DNA from: Hymenobacter sp. IS2118
GTDB taxonomy: Bacteria > Bacteroidota > Bacteroidia > Cytophagales > Hymenobacteraceae
Direction: 5' to 3'
DNA: 64,000 bases
NCBI RefSeq assembly: GCF_000715495.1
Contig: NZ_JNLX01000128.1
Span: 21,617 to 85,616, forward strand
The notes below the pieces were generated by a model. It worked only from the letters and a program-made list of their open reading frames with translations. It searched no databases and was not told the origin of the DNA. The stretch's first letter is position 1. The number at the start of each line of letters is the position of its first letter. Below, piece by piece: positions 36,369-43,736 of the stretch. The position numbers and the translations under genes were made by a program.

Positions 36369-37187
36369 TTAGCGCACCTTGTTCAGCGGCCATTTCAGTC
36401 CCTGGTATCTCACCATGTCCACCTTCACCGTTCCCACAAACATTTCGGCCTGAAACAGCACCGGAATCTTGTTCCGGTCATCGGAGAGGTACACGGAAAT
36501 GGCATTCTCGCCCCGAAACAGCTTGTTGTTGGGCATTTTTGGCACCAGTTTAAAAGTGTGCACGTCGCCAGCCATGGTTTCTACAATCTGCCGGCCCTTG
36601 TAGGTGACTTCCAGCATGAAATTGTCGCCGTCCAGAAAACCGGGCACCTTAATGACTTCGCCCACGCGCATCTTGTTGAAATCGAACGTGCGCAGGTAAT
36701 AAAAGCCGCTCACCAGCTCCAGGGTGTTTTTGGCCACCTTCACGGTGGTGCGTTTGGGCTTGGTTTTGCTGTGGTTCTCTACCTCGGCCAACTCATTGAC
36801 GTGGTCGTAGGTGACGGTTTCCTTCTTGCGATAGTTCTTCTCGGCAATGTCGCGCTGGGAGCGCAGGGGCAGGATGCTGGTCGTGTCGATGTAGGCGCGC
36901 CACTGGTCGCGGATGCGCAAAAAGAAGTCGAACGAGCCCGTGGTGCGGCCGCTCACGGTGGCCTTATAGCACGGCCGGTCGTTCACGCGCTCCAGGCCGG
37001 GGGCCGTTTCCACTGTGGCCTCGCCGCCGTTGATGAGGCCGTAGTGCACCGTGTAGCGGATAACCTCGCCCCGCCCGAAGCTGGACTGCGGAATGCTGCG
37101 CACAGCATCGCCGGGACCCAAAGCCGGAGGCGCGGCCGCCAGCAACAGCAAAAGAGCGGGAATAAAAAGGAGCCAGCGGCGAGTCAT
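36369..37187 (-). CDS. DUF3108 secreted protein
   Basis: 272 residues with signal peptide LLFIPALLLLLAAAPPALG. The DUF3108 pattern is seen in FGRGEVIRYTVHYGLINGGEA and later FFLRIRDQWRAYIDT and MPNNKLFRGENAISVYLSDD. Probably periplasmic, beta-rich, related to outer-membrane assembly-type proteins by fold only. Followed at 5' side by recA's terminator region; single gene. Confidence 0.88.
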   Translation of the reverse strand: MTRRWLLFIPALLLLLAAAPPALGPGDAVRSIPQSSFGRGEVIRYTVHYGLINGGEATVETAPGLERVNDRPCYKATVSGRTTGSFDFFLRIRDQWRAYIDTTSILPLRSQRDIAEKNYRKKETVTYDHVNELAEVENHSKTKPKRTTVKVAKNTLELVSGFYYLRTFDFNKMRVGEVIKVPGFLDGDNFMLEVTYKGRQIVETMAGDVHTFKLVPKMPNNKLFRGENAISVYLSDDRNKIPVLFQAEMFVGTVKVDMVRYQGLKWPLNKVR

Positions 37188-37261
37188 AGGTTATACCAAA
37201 TGGAGAGAGCCAGCCTAAACAAACGCGGTGCCAGCCTCGGAATCCTCAAATATACGGACGT

Positions 37262-37297
37262 AAAAAAGCCCGCTACGAGAGATAGCGGGCTTTTTAA
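37262..37297. terminator. Intrinsic terminator of recA
   Basis: AAAAAAGCCCGCTA / TAGCGGGCTTTTT stem with T-run on the minus strand, 77 bp beyond the recA stop. Confidence 0.9.
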
Positions 37298-37302
37298 TAA
37301 CC

Positions 37303-37372
37303 AATTGTGAGTTATAAGTTTAGCAGCAACGGGTTTCAACTCACAACTGCCAGTTCATAACTCATAACTAAT
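37303..37372. repeat. Palindrome with 7-bp unit arms downstream of recA
   Basis: Right arm reads CAACTCA, CAACTGC, CAGTTCA, TAACTCA, TAACTAA; left arm is a shorter inverse (TTGTGAG, TTATAAG). It abuts the recA stop codon at 37374. Confidence 0.75.
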
Positions 37373-37373
37373 C

Positions 37374-38489
37374 TTACAGGGTGTCTTCGCCGTCTTCCAC
37401 GATGGTCAGGTCCACCGGAATCACGTCGGTGTCGCCCTTGGCCATGTCGCGGATTTTCTTCTCGATTTCGGCGGCCAGCTCGGGGTTGTCGAGCAGCAGG
37501 GTTTTTACGGCCTCGCGGCCCTGGCCAATCTTGGTTTCGCCGTAGTTGAACCACGAGCCCGACTTGCCGATGATGCCCATATCCACGCCGAGGTCCACAA
37601 TCTCACCGACTTTGGAAATGCCCTGGCCGTAAATGATGTCAAACTCGACCACCTTGAAGGGCGGCGCGACTTTGTTCTTCACCACCTTCACCTTGGTACG
37701 GTTGCCAGTCACATTGTCCTTGTCCTCCTTAATCTGGCCGATGCGGCGAATGTCGAGGCGCACCGAAGCGTAGAATTTCAGAGCGTTACCGCCGGTCGTG
37801 GTTTCGGGCGAGCCGAACATCACGCCGATTTTTTCGCGCAGCTGGTTAATAAACACGCAGCAGCAACCCGTTTTGTTGATGGTGCCGGTGAGCTTACGCA
37901 GCGCCTGGCTCATGAGGCGGGCGTGCAGGCCCACTTTCGAGTCGCCCATGTCGCCTTCCAATTCGCCTTTCGGCACGAGGGCAGCTACGGAGTCAATCAC
38001 AATAATGTCAATCGCGCCGCTGGAAATCAGCTGGTCGGCGATTTCGAGGGCTTGCTCGCCGTTGTCGGGCTGGGCAATGAGCAGGTTGCTGGTGTCGATG
38101 CCCAGCTTCTCGGCGTACGATTTGTCGAAGGCGTGCTCGGCGTCGATAAACGCCGCCATGCCGCCTTTCTTCTGCGCCTCGGCAATCATGTGCATCGTCA
38201 GCGTGGTCTTACCCGACGATTCCGGGCCGTAGATTTCGATAACCCGGCCGCGGGGCACGCCGCCAATGCCGAGGGCAATATCGAGCGAGAGCGAACCCGT
38301 GCTGATGCTCGGAATATCGCCCACTTTGTTGTCGGAGAGTTTCATCACCGTGCCTTTGCCGTAGGCTTTGTCCAGCTTATCCAGCGTGAGCTGGAGAGCT
38401 TTCATTTTTCCGGCTGCGGTGCTGAGGTCGCCGGCTTCTGCTTTTTCAACTTTGTCGGCCTTGGGAGCCGCTTTGGTAGCTAGTGCCAT
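37374..38489 (-). CDS. recA: Recombinase RecA
   Basis: 371 residues. Walker [10 protein letters not shown] (88-96), then [16 protein letters not shown], Walker B-type [10 protein letters not shown] and loop L2 region of [22 protein letters not shown] charged N-terminal extension of about 30 residues ([15 protein letters not shown]) is longer than in Proteobacteria but common in the phylum. It forms the ATP-dependent strand-exchange filament and triggers LexA cleavage where LexA exists. No SOS box was recognised. Confidence 0.98.
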   Translation of the reverse strand: MALATKAAPKADKVEKAEAGDLSTAAGKMKALQLTLDKLDKAYGKGTVMKLSDNKVGDIPSISTGSLSLDIALGIGGVPRGRVIEIYGPESSGKTTLTMHMIAEAQKKGGMAAFIDAEHAFDKSYAEKLGIDTSNLLIAQPDNGEQALEIADQLISSGAIDIIVIDSVAALVPKGELEGDMGDSKVGLHARLMSQALRKLTGTINKTGCCCVFINQLREKIGVMFGSPETTTGGNALKFYASVRLDIRRIGQIKEDKDNVTGNRTKVKVVKNKVAPPFKVVEFDIIYGQGISKVGEIVDLGVDMGIIGKSGSWFNYGETKIGQGREAVKTLLLDNPELAAEIEKKIRDMAKGDTDVIPVDLTIVEDGEDTL

Positions 38490-38523
38490 GTGGGGGTGTT
38501 TAAGAAAAACGGGTTAGGTTTGG

Positions 38524-38552
38524 TAAAGTTAACATTTTTGGCCGGGTCGCAA
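38524..38552 (-). promoter_or_regulatory. Candidate recA promoter
   Basis: On the minus strand: TTG (38550-38552), 18-bp spacer, TAACTTTA (38524-38531), one mismatch to TAnnTTTG, 35 bp before the ATG. Confidence 0.5.
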
Positions 38553-38655
38553 TCGAATAATTCTATTCCTTGGTGGAGGCCCCAAACGGGCTGTTTTGCG
38601 GCGGCTTTTTCTAACACAGCACCCGGTGGATTCGTGCCCTGGAAAGGGGAAATAT

Positions 38656-39873
38656 ATGGGGAATTATCTAAAAATATTAGTTGGCCTTGTGGCTCTGCTA
38701 ATTAGAGTGGGAGAGGCGCGGGCGCAGGTCGATAATTCTACTTTCTACAAACCTAACCCTGGCGAAGTATTAGTTGGCGAAGCTTCTCCTAACGGTGATG
38801 TAGGCAACATTGGTCCTACAACTCAGCCAACAGGTGGGGATGTGAGGTTAAGCTTGCACTCGTTCACCTTCTTCAAAAACAATGAGTACTTCAATAAGAT
38901 TGTGGACGGCTACACGTTGTTTGGCACACAGTTAAACCCTCAGTTGGTTTATTACCCCACCAAGGATTTACGCCTCGAAGCAGGCGTTTTTCTGTGGAAA
39001 GACTTTGGCAACCCGCAATTGCAGCAAGTGCGCCCCACTTATCGCGCCACTTGGACTAAGGACAACCATCAGTTCATGTTGGGAAACATCCGGGCTAATC
39101 TTAATCATGACTACATTGAGCCGCTTCTCAATTTCGAGCGGGTGATACTGAATCCGTTGGAAGAAGGCTTGCAGTACCGGTACCTTGGCAATAGGCTGTT
39201 CCTGGACGTGTGGGTGGACTGGCAGCGCCAGCAGTACCGCAACAGCAACTTTCAGGAGGAAATAGCGGGTGGGCTAAGCGGGAGCTACCGAATCAGCGGT
39301 GACAACAGCAACTGGCAAATAACGCTACCTTTTCAACTCACGGCAACTCACCGCGGTGGGCAAATCGACACAGTTGATAAGCCCTTGCAGACGTTGGTAA
39401 ACGAAGCAGCCGGAATAGGGGTGTACCGTCCTTTAAATGGTGGCGTACTTCGGGCTGTCCGCTTCAACGGCTACGTGCTCGGCTTCCAAGATAACTCTCC
39501 GACCCAGGGCCAAAACCCCTTCAAGTACGGCAACGGCTTTTACCTGAACACCACGTTCGAAACCCGCTACGCGGATGTGATGCTGAGCTACTGGCGCGGC
39601 TCGCGCTTTATCGCGCCGCTGGGGGGCGACTTGTACCAGAGTGCCTCACGGACGGTATCAAACTCGGCGTTTCTGGACCGTGAGCGGCGGATTCTGCTGG
39701 TGCGACTACTGCGCGATTTCCGCATTTCGGATGCCGCCGCGCTTACGGTGCGCGTGGAACCGGTTTACGACTTCAACGCCAAGCTGCTGGACTACTCCTT
39801 TGGGGTGTACCTGAATTTCCGGCAGGAATGGCTGCTGGGCAATGTGAGCCAGCGGGTGCGGGTGGGGCAATAA
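38656..39873 (+). CDS. Outer-membrane beta-barrel-like protein of unknown function
   Basis: 405 residues from ATG 38656. Signal peptide ILVGLVALLIRVGEARAQ. The mature part is full of aromatic, alternating strands (FFLNTT-like FYLNTTFETRYADVMLSYW, FLDVWVDWQRQQYR) and ends in a strand with aromatic and Arg residues, consistent with a barrel. First 200 codons use more AT than the last 200. No family name can be given. Confidence 0.7.
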   Translation: MGNYLKILVGLVALLIRVGEARAQVDNSTFYKPNPGEVLVGEASPNGDVGNIGPTTQPTGGDVRLSLHSFTFFKNNEYFNKIVDGYTLFGTQLNPQLVYYPTKDLRLEAGVFLWKDFGNPQLQQVRPTYRATWTKDNHQFMLGNIRANLNHDYIEPLLNFERVILNPLEEGLQYRYLGNRLFLDVWVDWQRQQYRNSNFQEEIAGGLSGSYRISGDNSNWQITLPFQLTATHRGGQIDTVDKPLQTLVNEAAGIGVYRPLNGGVLRAVRFNGYVLGFQDNSPTQGQNPFKYGNGFYLNTTFETRYADVMLSYWRGSRFIAPLGGDLYQSASRTVSNSAFLDRERRILLVRLLRDFRISDAAALTVRVEPVYDFNAKLLDYSFGVYLNFRQEWLLGNVSQRVRVGQ

Positions 39874-39874
39874 C

Positions 39875-39936
39875 GTGGCATAAGCTTTAGCTTGTGCGTC
39901 GCAACGTTGCCACGCACAAGCTGAAGCTTATGCCAC
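39875..39936. repeat. AGCTT-type palindrome (variant) between convergent genes
   Basis: Arms GTGGCATAAGCTTTAGCTTG (39875-) and its inverse ending GCTTATGCCAC. The stop codon of the acetyltransferase gene (TAA at 39928-39930) lies inside the right arm. Confidence 0.92.
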
Positions 39937-40479
39937 ATCGCGCACGAGCCAGAAGCGGCAGATATCGGCCAGCGCGTCGGAATTGCGAAACCAGTGCATC
40001 CGTTTGGATGGCGGCTCCAGCTGGAAGCCGGCGGCGCGGGCTACGGCCTGCCCGCGCCCGTTGTGGGCGTAACAGCGCACCAGCAGGCGCTGGCTGCCCA
40101 CCGATTCAAACCCAAAGGCGATGGTAGCCAGCAGGGCTTCACGGGCAAAACCCTGTCCCTCGGCCGCGGCGGCCAGGTAGTAACCAATTTCAGCCTGCCC
40201 CTTCAGCTGCGGCATGAGGCAGATGTCGCCCACGTATTCGGCCGTGGCCCGATGCCAGATACCGAACACGTAGAAGCGGCCGGTGCGCCAGTCCTCAACG
40301 AAGGCTCGTAGAGAAGCCACGGCATCGGTGGGCTCGCGCACGGCCAGCAGGCGGTCAGGGAAGGAGGACTGGAGACGGGCGCGGTTGGCGTGCAGCAGCG
40401 CGAAGAAGTCGTCGGCATCGGCCGGCTCGTAGGGGCGCAGGCAGAGGCGTTCGGTATAGAGCGGGGCGCGGGGCAGCAT
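39928..40479 (-). CDS. GNAT-family N-acetyltransferase (RimJ/RimL type)
   Basis: 183 residues from ATG 40479. TERLCLRPYEPADADDFFAL at the start and GQGFAREALLATIAFGF (acetyl-CoA loop) followed by AHNGRGQAVARAAGF mark the RimJ/RimL group. It transfers acetyl to an amine, possibly a protein N-terminus; the substrate is unknown. The C-terminal two codons and the stop come from a palindromic repeat. Confidence 0.92.
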   Translation of the reverse strand: MLPRAPLYTERLCLRPYEPADADDFFALLHANRARLQSSFPDRLLAVREPTDAVASLRAFVEDWRTGRFYVFGIWHRATAEYVGDICLMPQLKGQAEIGYYLAAAAEGQGFAREALLATIAFGFESVGSQRLLVRCYAHNGRGQAVARAAGFQLEPPSKRMHWFRNSDALADICRFWLVRDVA

Positions 40480-40490
40480 GGCAGCAGAAT

Positions 40491-40532
40491 ACGAAAAAAG
40501 GGCCGCCTCTGTGCCCAGAAGCGGCCCTTTCG
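40491..40532. terminator. Hairpin between acetyltransferase and 141-residue protein genes
   Basis: AAAGGGCCGCCTCTG / CAGAAGCGGCCCTTT stem, T-rich downstream on the minus strand, between two minus-strand genes. Confidence 0.85.
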
Positions 40533-40547
40533 AAAGCATCAAAAACG

Positions 40548-40973
40548 CTATTTGTTTGCGCCCACGTACTGGCTGGGGCTCCCTAAGGCCTGCTGCGTGC
40601 GCATCACGTTCACCTGCCGGGCTGCCTCGTTGAAAAACTCCAGGCGGCGAATCAGCATTTCCTTTATCAGCACGCGGCCTTCGGGCGTGCGCATGGTGCC
40701 GCGCTTGTCGGCCAGCACGCGCGCCATGGCGGCCAGCGTCTGGCCCTCATGCTTCATAAACTGCTGCTGAAACTCAGCCAGCCGGGCCACGCCGGTGGCG
40801 CTGAGCACAAAGTCTTCGCCCGCGCCCTGGTTTAGCACTTCGCACAGCACGTACACTTCGATGGGCAGGCTGGTTTCAAGGGCCGTGGTGCGTAGCTCAA
40901 GGCCGGCCGCCAGGGCGTCGAGGATGATGCGCACGTTGCGCTCAAATTGCTGATAGTAGGCTTGGGCTTCCAC
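40548..40973 (-). CDS. Small helical protein downstream of MoxR
   Basis: 141 residues if GTG 40973 is the start; an upstream TTG at 41039 would add residues encoded by a 7-bp palindromic repeat, which seems unlikely. Mostly helical (YYQQFERNVRIILDALAAG, LAEFQQQFMKHEGQTLAAM), no signal or membrane segment. Its position after a MoxR ATPase suggests a functional link, but no von Willebrand or DUF58 gene follows as in classical MoxR operons. Family unknown. Confidence 0.6.
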   Translation of the reverse strand: MEAQAYYQQFERNVRIILDALAAGLELRTTALETSLPIEVYVLCEVLNQGAGEDFVLSATGVARLAEFQQQFMKHEGQTLAAMARVLADKRGTMRTPEGRVLIKEMLIRRLEFFNEAARQVNVMRTQQALGSPSQYVGANK

Positions 40974-40980
40974 TAGTGAA

Positions 40981-41064
40981 GGGTTGAATGTTGAGGGTTG
41001 AGTTTTGAGTTTTAGGCTGAAGGCGCTTGGGGCATTCAACCCTCAACATTCAAAACTCAGCATT
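40981..41064. repeat. Palindrome with 7-bp unit arms between moxR-type gene and next gene
   Basis: Left arm GGTTGAA, TGTTGAG, GGTTGAG, TTTTGAG, TTTTAGG; right arm CATTCAA, CCCTCAA, CATTCAA, AACTCAG. Loop about 16 bp. It lies exactly between two genes of the same strand. Confidence 0.9.
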
Positions 41065-41065
41065 T

Positions 41066-42022
41066 CTAAAGTAGTTCTTTCACAATCTGCTCTACGCCTA
41101 TGCCTTCGGCTTCGGCTTTGAAATTGCGCACAAGGCGGTGGCGCAGAATGGGCACCGCAACGGCGCGCACGTCCTCAATATCGGGCGAGTATTTGCCGTT
41201 GAGCAGGGCGTTGCATTTGGCGCCCACCACAAGGTGCTGCGAGGCCCGCGGGCCGGCGCCCCATTCCAGCAGCTGGTTGGCGCGGGGGGCGGCGCGCTCG
41301 GTGTTGGGGCGGGTTTTGTGCACCAGGCTCACGGCGTATTCCACCACGTTATCGGCCACGGGCACGCGCCGTACCAACTCCTGAAATGCCTGAATGTCGG
41401 CCGCGTGCAGCACTTTATTCACCGTCTGCTTGCGGTCCGACGTGGTGTTGCGCACGATGCTCAGCTCCTCGGCGTAGCTGGGGTAGCCCAGCTCAATGTT
41501 GAACATGAATCGGTCGAGCTGGGCTTCAGGCAACGGGTAGGTGCCTTCCTGCTCGATGGGATTTTGCGTGGCCAGCACGAAAAACGGGCGCGCCAGCGGG
41601 TAGCGCTGCCCGGCTACGGTCACCGCGTATTCCTGCATCGATTCGAGCAGGGCGGCCTGGGTTTTTGGCGGCGTCCGGTTGATTTCGTCGGCCAGAATTA
41701 TGTTAGCGAATACGGGGCCTTTCACGAAGTGAAAATCCCGCTGCTGGTTCATGGTTTCTGAGCCCACGATGTCGGAAGGCATCAAATCGGGCGTGAACTG
41801 GATGCGGTTGAACGACAGGTCCAGCGAATCGGCAATGGTCTGAATCAACAGGGTTTTGGCCAGGCCGGGCACCCCAACCAAGAGGCTATGGCCCTGCGAA
41901 AACACGGCCGTGAGCACCAAGCGCACCACTTCGTCCTGCCCCACGATGACTTTGCCGATTTCCTGGCGCAGCTTCTGAAAGGAGGCGGCCAGCGCATCGG
42001 CGGCTTCTTTGTCGTTCATCAT
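41066..42022 (-). CDS. MoxR-family AAA+ ATPase
   Basis: 318 residues. Walker A GVPGLAKT, Walker B ILADEINRTPPKTQAALLESM, sensor 1 ATQNPIEQEGTYPLPEAQLDRF, and the C-terminal lid domain, all canonical. MoxR proteins act as chaperones for maturation of partner proteins with metal or vWA domains. Its usual partners are absent here; the only linked gene is a small helical protein. Convergent with nothing; same strand as the PPIases upstream. Confidence 0.93.
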   Translation of the reverse strand: MMNDKEAADALAASFQKLRQEIGKVIVGQDEVVRLVLTAVFSQGHSLLVGVPGLAKTLLIQTIADSLDLSFNRIQFTPDLMPSDIVGSETMNQQRDFHFVKGPVFANIILADEINRTPPKTQAALLESMQEYAVTVAGQRYPLARPFFVLATQNPIEQEGTYPLPEAQLDRFMFNIELGYPSYAEELSIVRNTTSDRKQTVNKVLHAADIQAFQELVRRVPVADNVVEYAVSLVHKTRPNTERAAPRANQLLEWGAGPRASQHLVVGAKCNALLNGKYSPDIEDVRAVAVPILRHRLVRNFKAEAEGIGVEQIVKELL

Positions 42023-42026
42023 GCTC

Positions 42027-42123
42027 GGTTAGTTGTCAGTTATTAGGTGGCAGTTGTTAGCACGCTACTCGAAGTTAAGCTGTGAGCCCAGCCCGACAAC
42101 CGATTACGAGTAACCGACAACTA
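42027..42123. repeat. Palindrome with 7-bp unit arms between PPIase and MoxR genes
   Basis: Left arm GGTTAGT, TGTCAGT, TATTAGG, TGGCAGT, TGTTAGC; right arm CGACAAC, CGATTAC, GAGTAAC, CGACAAC. The stop codon (TAG) of the PPIase gene is the last part of the right arm. Confidence 0.85.
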
Positions 42124-43512
42124 GCGCTCAGCTACGTCCAGCACTTTGCACTGGGCATATTCCGGCGCGATTTCCAGGTACACGGTACCCCGGTTTTGCA
42201 GGAACCACTCGTCCAGGGCTTTGTTGCGCTTTTCGTTGAGCGCGGCCGCCGCAATTTTCTGGTAGTCTTCCTGCAGGTTGGCCTGGTGGGGCGCGGTGTT
42301 CGATTTCAGCCACAGGATGCGCATGGCGTCCTTGCCGTCGTCGGTGCGGTAGGGCAGGGGCGGGGTGATGCTGCCCACTTTCATCGTGTCGATAGTGAAG
42401 AAAATGGCCGGGTCCAACTTGTCAAGGGGCAAGCGGGTGCCGCCGTCCTGGCGGTTCTGGAGCAGACCGCCGTTGCCACCGGTGACTTTATCAGTCGAAT
42501 TTTCTTTGGCCGCTTTGGCAAAGGTGATGCTATCGGACAGAATCTGACGGCGCAGTTTGGTCAGGGTTTGGGCGGCGGCGCTGGCGTCGGCCGTGCCCGT
42601 TTCGGGCTTCAGCAGAATGTGCCGCGTCGAAAACGTATTGCCTTTGCGCTCAATGAACTGAATGAGGTGGAAGCCGAACTGCGACTGCACCACCGGCGAG
42701 AGCTGGCCCGGCTCCAGTTTCATGGAAGCCGCCTCGTACTCCGGCACCAGCTCGCCCCGCTTGAAAAAGCCGAGGTAGCCGCCTTCTTTGGCCGAGCCGG
42801 GGTCCTGGGAAAATTCCTTGGCCAGCGTCGCAAAATCGGCGCCGCCTTTAATCTGTGCCCGCAGGTCGTTGAGCTTGGCCAGGGCGGCCTGCTTGGCTTT
42901 GTCGTTCACCTGCGCCAAGATGATAATCTCGCCCACTTCCACCTCCGTGCTGAAATAAGGCAGGCTGTCCTTGGGCACTTTGCTGAAATACTGCGCCACC
43001 TCGCGCGGCGTAACCGCCACTTTGCTGGTGATGGTTTGCTGCATTTCCTGCTGCGTGAGCTGGTCTTTCACCTGGGGCCGCAAGTCATCCTTCAGCGCTT
43101 TGATGGACTTGCCATACTGCTCTTCCAGACGTTTTTCGGAGCCAATCTGCTGGGCAAAATAGGCCATGCGGCGGTCGACTTCGCTGTTCACCCGCTGGTC
43201 GGTCACGGTCACGGAGTCCACCTCGGCGCGGGCCAGCATCAGCTTGTTCAACACCAAGCTTTGCAGGATTTTGCACTTCAAATCAGGTGGTAGCGGCTTG
43301 CCTTCGGCGCGGGCTACTTCCTGCAAGTACACGTTTTCCACGTCGGACTGAAGCACGATTTGATTGTCCACCTTCACCACGATGCCGTCGAGCAATTGCT
43401 GGCCTTTGGGCCGGGTAATGCCCAACTGGGCGTGGGAAGCGGGCGCAAAGCCCAACAACAATAGCAGGGTAAGCAAAGCCGACGTTGCGGCGCGATTCAC
43501 GTTAAAAAGCAT
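42121..43512 (-). CDS. SurA-like periplasmic peptidylprolyl isomerase
   Basis: 463 residues with a signal peptide (LLTLLLLLGFAPASHAQ). A SurA N-terminal helical domain (QLLDGIVVKVDNQIVLQSDVE) is followed by two parvulin domains, near residues 175-275 and 285-395, with the typical TRHILLKP and FGFHLIQFIE of the second. It would help fold outer-membrane proteins. It follows another parvulin-type gene, so together they make a periplasmic chaperone pair. Confidence 0.92.
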   Translation of the reverse strand: MLFNVNRAATSALLTLLLLLGFAPASHAQLGITRPKGQQLLDGIVVKVDNQIVLQSDVENVYLQEVARAEGKPLPPDLKCKILQSLVLNKLMLARAEVDSVTVTDQRVNSEVDRRMAYFAQQIGSEKRLEEQYGKSIKALKDDLRPQVKDQLTQQEMQQTITSKVAVTPREVAQYFSKVPKDSLPYFSTEVEVGEIIILAQVNDKAKQAALAKLNDLRAQIKGGADFATLAKEFSQDPGSAKEGGYLGFFKRGELVPEYEAASMKLEPGQLSPVVQSQFGFHLIQFIERKGNTFSTRHILLKPETGTADASAAAQTLTKLRRQILSDSITFAKAAKENSTDKVTGGNGGLLQNRQDGGTRLPLDKLDPAIFFTIDTMKVGSITPPLPYRTDDGKDAMRILWLKSNTAPHQANLQEDYQKIAAAALNEKRNKALDEWFLQNRGTVYLEIAPEYAQCKVLDVAER

Positions 43513-43673
43513 AGAGTAGTAATGTAAAGCCTAACGGCCCAACGCCGGAGCTTGAGCCACGGACGCCTAACACGCGAACGGGCCCGCAAATTTCACGATA
43601 AATCCGTGGGCAGACAAAAACAAGGAGTTCGGGCCGCATCCGAAGGTTGCAATGGTGTCCGAAAGACGCCTGC

Positions 43674-43724
43674 GGGGCGTTGGCAGCGAGTAGTTTACAT
43701 AAAACTACTCACTGCCAACGCCCC
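43674..43724. repeat. Strong palindrome between the two PPIase genes
   Basis: GGGGCGTTGGCAG-GAGTAGTTT and its near-perfect inverse around ACAT, 23-24 bp arms. No T-run follows on the minus strand; may act as a processing or pause site or belong to the dispersed repeat set. Confidence 0.85.
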
Positions 43725-43736
43725 ACTGCTGCACTT